Source: an uncultured Saprospiraceae bacterium (GTDB taxonomy: Bacteria; Bacteroidota; Bacteroidia; Chitinophagales; Saprospiraceae). Taken from it: a stretch of DNA of 10,447 nt. Made by a program: the position numbers and the translations under genes. The first letter of the stretch is position 1, and every line of letters begins with the position of its first letter. The notes beneath the pieces were generated by a model. That model worked only from the letters and a program-made list of their open reading frames with translations, ran no database searches and was not told the DNA's origin. Shown in pieces: positions 7,463 through 10,447 of this stretch. The DNA lies in the NCBI GenBank assembly GCA_938039305.1, contig CALHUZ010000430.1, positions 1-10,447 on the forward strand, written 5' to 3'.

Positions 7463-7492
7463 CAAAGTACTTAAGAATATAAATATTCTCAA
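7463..7492 (-). promoter_or_regulatory. Candidate Bacteroidota-type promoter of the hybrid regulator
   Basis: On the minus strand, TTG (7492-7490) is followed after 20 nt by TACTTTG (7469-7463), close to the Bacteroidota housekeeping pattern of TTG, about 19-20 nt, then TAnnTTTG (the -7 box is one base short). Transcription would start almost at ATG 7453, giving a very short or absent leader. The TTG used by the longer possible ORF start coincides with the -33 element, which argues against that longer start. Confidence 0.45.
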
Positions 7493-7730
7493 TTGCTCTA
7501 TGTTAAATTAACTGATAAGGAGCCTTTTGTTAAAATTGGACGCGAATATGTGAATTAATGAATATGAGGCACCTCGAATTACTGAACACAGCATACCTTC
7601 ATAACTTCAATTATATAGGCTTATCCTTCTCCAAGTCGCCCATAACACTTCTAAAGAATGTCTGGCTGTCTAATGAATATTTCAACTCCTAATCATCTGA
7701 TATGCTGATGCCATCGAAGTTGCTTCTTTC

Positions 7731-7759
7731 GTTGTATATATGATATGTTATACTACAAC
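7731..7759. repeat. Imperfect hairpin downstream of the alkyltransferase gene
   Basis: GTTGTATATA (7731-7740) pairs with TATA-(C)-TACAAC (7749-7759), a 10-bp stem with a single bulged base and an 8-nt loop. It lies 48 nt after the alkyltransferase stop on the minus strand. It could stabilise or end that mRNA, but no T-run follows. It abuts the palindrome at 7758. Confidence 0.35.
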
Positions 7760-7771
7760 ATAGTACTATGT
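7758..7771. promoter_or_regulatory. 14-bp perfect palindrome ACATAGTACTATGT
   Basis: A perfect 14-bp palindrome 36 bp downstream of the alkyltransferase stop and about 300 bp upstream of the hybrid regulator start. Its half-site ACATAGT also occurs in the interrupted dyad at 9173-9188, upstream of the DUF1203-alkyltransferase operon. This makes a shared DNA-binding dimer conceivable. Which regulator would bind (WYL, the AraC part of the alkyltransferase fusion, or neither) cannot be told from sequence. Confidence 0.35.
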
Positions 7772-7806
7772 GCCGCTTGAACTAAATATTGATAGTGAGA
7801 ATAAAA

Positions 7807-8661
7807 TTATTGGCTATCGATTGCAGCTGCTTCCCAGCCTATGATCGCTGTCTTCCGAGTACTGCCCCACATATACCCTCCTATCTTTCCTGAAGACTGA
7901 ATCACTCGATGGCAAGGAATTAAGAAAGCTATTGGGTTACTTCCTATAGCGGTGCCAACTGCTCTTGCTGCCTTAGGCTTGTCAATCGTCTTGGCGACAG
8001 AACCATACGTCGCTAATTTCCCTTGAGGGATCTTCAAGAGCGCTTCCCATACCTTAAGCTGGAAGTCTGTTCCTTTCAGATGCAGTTTAATCTTTGATAC
8101 TTGACTCCAATCATTAGTGAATATCATTAACGCATTTAGCTGAGACTGAGCTACTCGCTGATGATAGTGAGCATTGGGAAATCTACTTTTCAATTCATAA
8201 AGCGCCTTCTCATCATCATCTGCAAATGCTATATGACAAAGTCCTTTAAACGTACTGGCGATGAGGACCATTCCAAAAGGAGTCTCTGCATAGCTATAGT
8301 TAATCGTTAATTGCTTTCCGCCATTCTTATACTCTCCTGGCGTCATTCCTTCAATATTGACAAATAGATCATGAAGTCTTCCCGTGCCTGACAAACCAGT
8401 TTCCATCGTAGCCTCAAATACAGTAGCACTACTTTCATCAAGAATCTTTTTCGCATTTTCAATGCTTACATACTGCAAGAATTTTTTCGGAGTGACTCCT
8501 GCCCATTCTTTGAATAATCGCTGGAAGTGATATGGACTAAGATGAACATGACTCGCTACTTCTTCTAACGATGGTTGCTCGCGAAAGTGCTCATTGATAT
8601 ACGATATAGCTTGCGCTATTCTATTGTAGTTAAGATGATCTTGATCTGACATGTTATTCAT
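7807..8661 (-). CDS. AraC-family HTH fused to O6-alkylguanine-DNA alkyltransferase (Ada-like)
   Basis: A 284-aa fusion. Residues about 12-112 form an AraC-type DNA-binding domain (SLEEVASHVHLSPYHFQRLF at 31-50, then the second HTH ending in GMTPGEYK at 105-112). Residues about 118-195 match the N-terminal part of Ada-C/Ogt, and 199-278 form the alkyltransferase domain, with the active-site PCHRV at 249-253 (Cys250), FQLKVWEALLKIP (200-212) and GYMWGSTRK (262-270). The enzyme transfers alkyl groups from O6-alkylguanine to its cysteine, a suicide repair reaction. Compared with E. coli Ada, it lacks the N-terminal zinc domain whose methylated cysteine switches on transcription, so the way its HTH would respond to damage is unclear. 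It follows the DUF1203 gene with a 5-nt gap, so the two are very likely cotranscribed. ATG 8661 is chosen; ATG 8652 is also possible. Cytoplasmic. Confidence 0.93.
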   Translation of the reverse strand: MNNMSDQDHLNYNRIAQAISYINEHFREQPSLEEVASHVHLSPYHFQRLFKEWAGVTPKKFLQYVSIENAKKILDESSATVFEATMETGLSGTGRLHDLFVNIEGMTPGEYKNGGKQLTINYSYAETPFGMVLIASTFKGLCHIAFADDDEKALYELKSRFPNAHYHQRVAQSQLNALMIFTNDWSQVSKIKLHLKGTDFQLKVWEALLKIPQGKLATYGSVAKTIDKPKAARAVGTAIGSNPIAFLIPCHRVIQSSGKIGGYMWGSTRKTAIIGWEAAAIDSQ

Positions 8662-8666
8662 TTAAG

Positions 8667-9152
8667 TTATACTCTATTAACTTGACAATTATAACAACCA
8701 GGCCCAGCGTTGTGCACTTGGATATATCTTGCGTTTTGATTGTCAAAGATAGATTGAATAGAATCTTGAAGAACATCTCCTTTTGTAGTCTCTGCATCAA
8801 TCATCATGGAGTATTGATCATATACTCGTAATGACAGCAATCGATGATCCAGCATTTTGGGAATTGTGTTAATTTCCAAGTTGGCTTCTTGACCATTGGT
8901 TCTCATAAATACTGGCCCTGAAGCTCTATATGGGGAATCAACATTGTGATGCTCATAACTAAATAGCAAAACTTCTTCTCCTACTTTAGCATCCTCTAAA
9001 GTCAAGCGACACGGATATCCTGGGTTCGCATCTACTGTAAACTTTTTGATGCCTCTTGACTTAAGTTCTTGCTCCGAAAGATTTGTGATGCTATCAAGTT
9101 GAGTGCTCTTTAGTCCGAGAATCTGAAAGCTGTGTCTTAATCTATTGATCAT
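8667..9152 (-). CDS. DUF1203 domain protein
   Basis: A 161-aa soluble protein covering the whole DUF1203 family length. Its signature segments are all present: FQILGL (9-14), DANPGYPCRLTLEDA (41-55), SYEH (65-68), SPYRASGPVFMR (73-84), LLSLRVYD (105-112) and the C-terminal HNAGPGCYNCQVNR (147-160). The molecular role of the family is not established. The conserved Cys48 and Cys153, with Cys156 forming a CxxC pair here, suggest metal or redox chemistry, but that is inference. It is the promoter-proximal gene of an apparent operon with the AraC-alkyltransferase fusion 5 nt downstream, and it faces a divergent WYL regulator. ATG 9152 is the only sensible start. Confidence 0.9.
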   Translation of the reverse strand: MINRLRHSFQILGLKSTQLDSITNLSEQELKSRGIKKFTVDANPGYPCRLTLEDAKVGEEVLLFSYEHHNVDSPYRASGPVFMRTNGQEANLEINTIPKMLDHRLLSLRVYDQYSMMIDAETTKGDVLQDSIQSIFDNQNARYIQVHNAGPGCYNCQVNRV

Positions 9153-9172
9153 GTCTTCATATTTTTAATACT

Positions 9173-9188
9173 ACATAGTTCAGACTAT
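9173..9188. promoter_or_regulatory. Interrupted dyad in the divergent intergenic region
   Basis: ATAGT (9175-9179) and ACTAT (9184-9188) form a dyad around TCAG. The left half, extended to ACATAGT (9173-9179), equals the half-site of the perfect palindrome at 7758-7771. It lies about 21-36 bp upstream of the DUF1203 start codon, in the 176-bp gap shared with the divergent WYL gene, a suitable place for an operator of the operon. No clear -7 element could be picked out next to it. Confidence 0.35.
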
Positions 9189-9328
9189 AAGTGGGGACAG
9201 ACAACCCGAATCTTGCTTTAAGAGAAAGTAGAGCAATTAATCCTAACCTGATAATAAAATGTATTTTCACAGTAGAATCTAACCAGATTTATCTTCACAA
9301 ATCTCAATCAAACAACCGTCCCGACCAC

Positions 9329-10318
9329 ATGAATAAATTCGACAGAATCATTTCTATTCTCATTGTTTTGCAAACTAAAAAGATCATCACAGCGATGACG
9401 ATTGCGGATCGATTTGAGATTAGTCTGCGGACAGTATATAGGGACATCAACACTTTAAAGAATGCAGGGATCCCGATCATAGGAGATCCAGGCATTGGTT
9501 ATTCTATCATGGATGGGTATCGCTTACCTCCTGTGATGTTTAACGAAGGAGAAGCATTGTCTTTATTGACAGCGGAGAAGTTCATGGCTAGTATCACCGA
9601 TCATGAAACACAAAAGCATTATTCAGATGCGATGACTAAGATAAAGGCAGTGCTCAAGAGTTCAGAAAAAGAGGCACTTGATCTTTTAGATGACTCAATT
9701 TCAATAACTCCGTACAAGTCCGAAGAGCACAAACCTTACTTAACAGAACTATTTAAAAGTATAGCAGCCCGTATGCTGCTTCAGATCTCCTATGTGAAAG
9801 CGAATGGTGTTGCTTCAGAACGTGTTTTAGAACCTCTTGGTTGTTATCATCGGGCCAATAAATGGTATCTGGTAGCGTACTGCCAACTACAAAGCGATTA
9901 TCGCACCTTCAAGATGAATCGCATTCAGAAGATACTTTCATTGGATCAGACATTCTCGAGACCTAACTTCAATCTTCAACAGTATCTGGAAGACCAAGCA
10001 AAAGAAAAGAAAGAGCAAAAGGGAGATCTTGTAGTTGAAGTATTCTTTAACTCATCCATAGTGGAGCACGCTGATAGGCGAAAGTACTACTTCGGTCTAA
10101 TCGATGAAGAGCAACAAGAGGATGGTGTTACCATGAAGTTCTGGGCGGCATCTATAGAACTTATGGCGCGTTGGCTGCTCGCATTTACCGATAAGGCAAC
10201 CGTTCTTCAACCTCCAGCCCTCCAAGATAGGATTCAAGAATTAAGCAAAGAGCTCTACGACCACTATCATCCTTCTGCGGTAAAATCAAAAGAAAAAGCT
10301 ATCTCAAAAACATACTGA
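9329..10318 (+). CDS. YafY-like transcriptional regulator with WYL domain
   Basis: A 329-aa cytoplasmic regulator. An N-terminal HTH_11 winged helix (about 4-63) contains TIADRFEISLRTVYRDINTL (24-43), the family's recognition-helix region, then GYSIMDGYRLPPVMF (57-71). A WYL domain follows at about 150-205 with RVLEPLGCY (165-173), the eponymous W179-Y180-L181 and the RTFKMNRI motif (192-199). A WCX-type C-terminal extension (about 233-312) completes the usual architecture. WYL domains bind nucleic acids or other ligands and act as stress-responsive switches. The frame is open to a GTG at 9191, but the extra 46 residues look noncoding and family members start at M-N-(K/R)-x-D-R, so ATG 9329 is preferred. 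The gene diverges from the DUF1203-alkyltransferase operon and is followed 98 bp later by a same-strand gene start. Either could be its target. Confidence 0.93.
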   Translation: MNKFDRIISILIVLQTKKIITAMTIADRFEISLRTVYRDINTLKNAGIPIIGDPGIGYSIMDGYRLPPVMFNEGEALSLLTAEKFMASITDHETQKHYSDAMTKIKAVLKSSEKEALDLLDDSISITPYKSEEHKPYLTELFKSIAARMLLQISYVKANGVASERVLEPLGCYHRANKWYLVAYCQLQSDYRTFKMNRIQKILSLDQTFSRPNFNLQQYLEDQAKEKKEQKGDLVVEVFFNSSIVEHADRRKYYFGLIDEEQQEDGVTMKFWAASIELMARWLLAFTDKATVLQPPALQDRIQELSKELYDHYHPSAVKSKEKAISKTY

Positions 10319-10342
10319 CATACTGTTGTCACTAGCCCCATA

Positions 10343-10350
10343 TACATTTG
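10343..10350 (+). promoter_or_regulatory. -7 promoter element candidate for the last gene
   Basis: TACATTTG fits the Bacteroidota -7 consensus TAnnTTTG exactly and lies 66 bp upstream of ATG 10417. The nearest upstream TTG (10326-10328) is only 14 nt away, shorter than the usual spacing, so the -33 box is unconvincing. If it is real, the transcript would carry the hairpin at 10361-10383 in its leader. Confidence 0.35.
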
Positions 10351-10360
10351 TGATGTACTT

Positions 10361-10383
10361 AGATTGATAGCTACTATCAGTCT
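10361..10383. repeat. 10-bp hairpin between the WYL gene and the last gene
   Basis: AGATTGATAG (10361-10370) pairs with CTATCAGTCT (10374-10383), with one G-T pair, around a 3-nt loop. It could be a weak terminator of the WYL gene (followed by TAATAATT rather than a T-run), a leader hairpin, or a dyad binding site for the WYL regulator. Position does not decide between these. Confidence 0.4.
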
Positions 10384-10416
10384 TAATAATTAGCAAACAT
10401 TATAAATATCATCACA

Positions 10417-10447
10417 ATGACAACATCAGAAATCGCAAACAGATTAG
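10417..10447 (+). CDS. Start of a gene, probably SnoaL-like protein (partial)
   Basis: The reading frame MTTSEIANRL begins at ATG 10417 and runs off the window after ten codons. The opening M-(S/T)-T-x-E-I-A-x-x-(L/F) resembles the first helix of SnoaL-like / NTF2-fold small proteins common in Bacteroidota, but ten residues are too few to be sure. It is on the same strand as the WYL gene and has an A-rich start region without Shine-Dalgarno, like its neighbours. Confidence 0.5.
   Translation, partial: MTTSEIANRL

Larger units (their letters stand above)
7493..7806. other. 314-bp intergenic region upstream of the hybrid regulator
   Basis: AT-rich sequence with no recognisable gene on either strand, between the alkyltransferase stop and the hybrid regulator promoter. 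The half nearer the alkyltransferase gene carries a hairpin (7731-7759) and a perfect palindrome (7758-7771), listed separately. A small GAGG-CA-CCTC dyad lies near 7565-7575. No U-tract follows any of the hairpins, so no clear terminator for the alkyltransferase operon is visible. Confidence 0.6.

Noticed and set aside
9191..9328. Upstream extension of the WYL regulator to a GTG start
   Set aside because: The extra 46 residues look noncoding and would run through the likely promoter region; family members begin at the M-N-x-x-D-R start.
9304..9495. Minus-strand open frame of 63 codons over the WYL gene start
   Set aside because: It is antisense to the conserved helix-turn-helix of the WYL regulator.

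Overview
The window looks like chromosomal DNA from an AT-rich, probably marine or soil Bacteroidota (Cytophagales-like). The main evidence is a one-polypeptide hybrid two-component regulator of the Bacteroidota type (double beta-propeller, Y_Y_Y, histidine kinase, receiver, AraC helix-turn-helix). Other evidence is the absence of clear Shine-Dalgarno sequences, two promoter candidates resembling the Bacteroidota -33/-7 pattern (TTG, then TAnnTTTG-like), and the families present (DUF4174, DUF1203, YafY/WYL regulator, AraC-MGMT fusion). No exact species can be named from the sequence.

Layout. 38-964 (+) encodes an exported nucleoside-hydrolase-family protein. It converges on 1108-1935 (-), an uncharacterised 275-aa protein whose first half looks like two tandem BamE/SmpA-like modules. 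2063-2509 (-) is a small exported DUF4174 protein. A 780-bp stretch without an evident gene (2510-3289) follows. It holds two good hairpins of terminator type in opposite orientations, a widely spaced 10-bp inverted repeat and a 12-bp palindrome. 3290-7453 (-) is the hybrid sensor/regulator, which fills 40% of the window. A second gene-free stretch (7493-7806) carries a hairpin and a perfect 14-bp palindrome. Next come an apparent two-gene operon on the minus strand, DUF1203 (8667-9152) then AraC-MGMT (7807-8661), and a divergent WYL-domain regulator (9329-10318, +). The window ends in the first ten codons of a probable SnoaL-like protein (10417 onward, +).

How the parts may work together. 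The 7.8-10.4 kb block reads as a small stress or DNA-alkylation-repair neighbourhood: an AraC-type HTH fused to an O6-alkylguanine-DNA alkyltransferase, cotranscribed with DUF1203, with a WYL regulator divergent from the pair. A half-site (ACATAGT) occurs upstream of this operon and again inside the perfect palindrome just downstream of it. The hybrid regulator has no SusC/SusD or glycoside hydrolase genes nearby, so its target is not visible here. I found no mobile element, CRISPR array, tRNA or rRNA. I did not find a convincing wholly new system. The least explained parts are the 2510-3289 intergenic region, the 275-aa two-module protein and the palindromes around the alkyltransferase operon.
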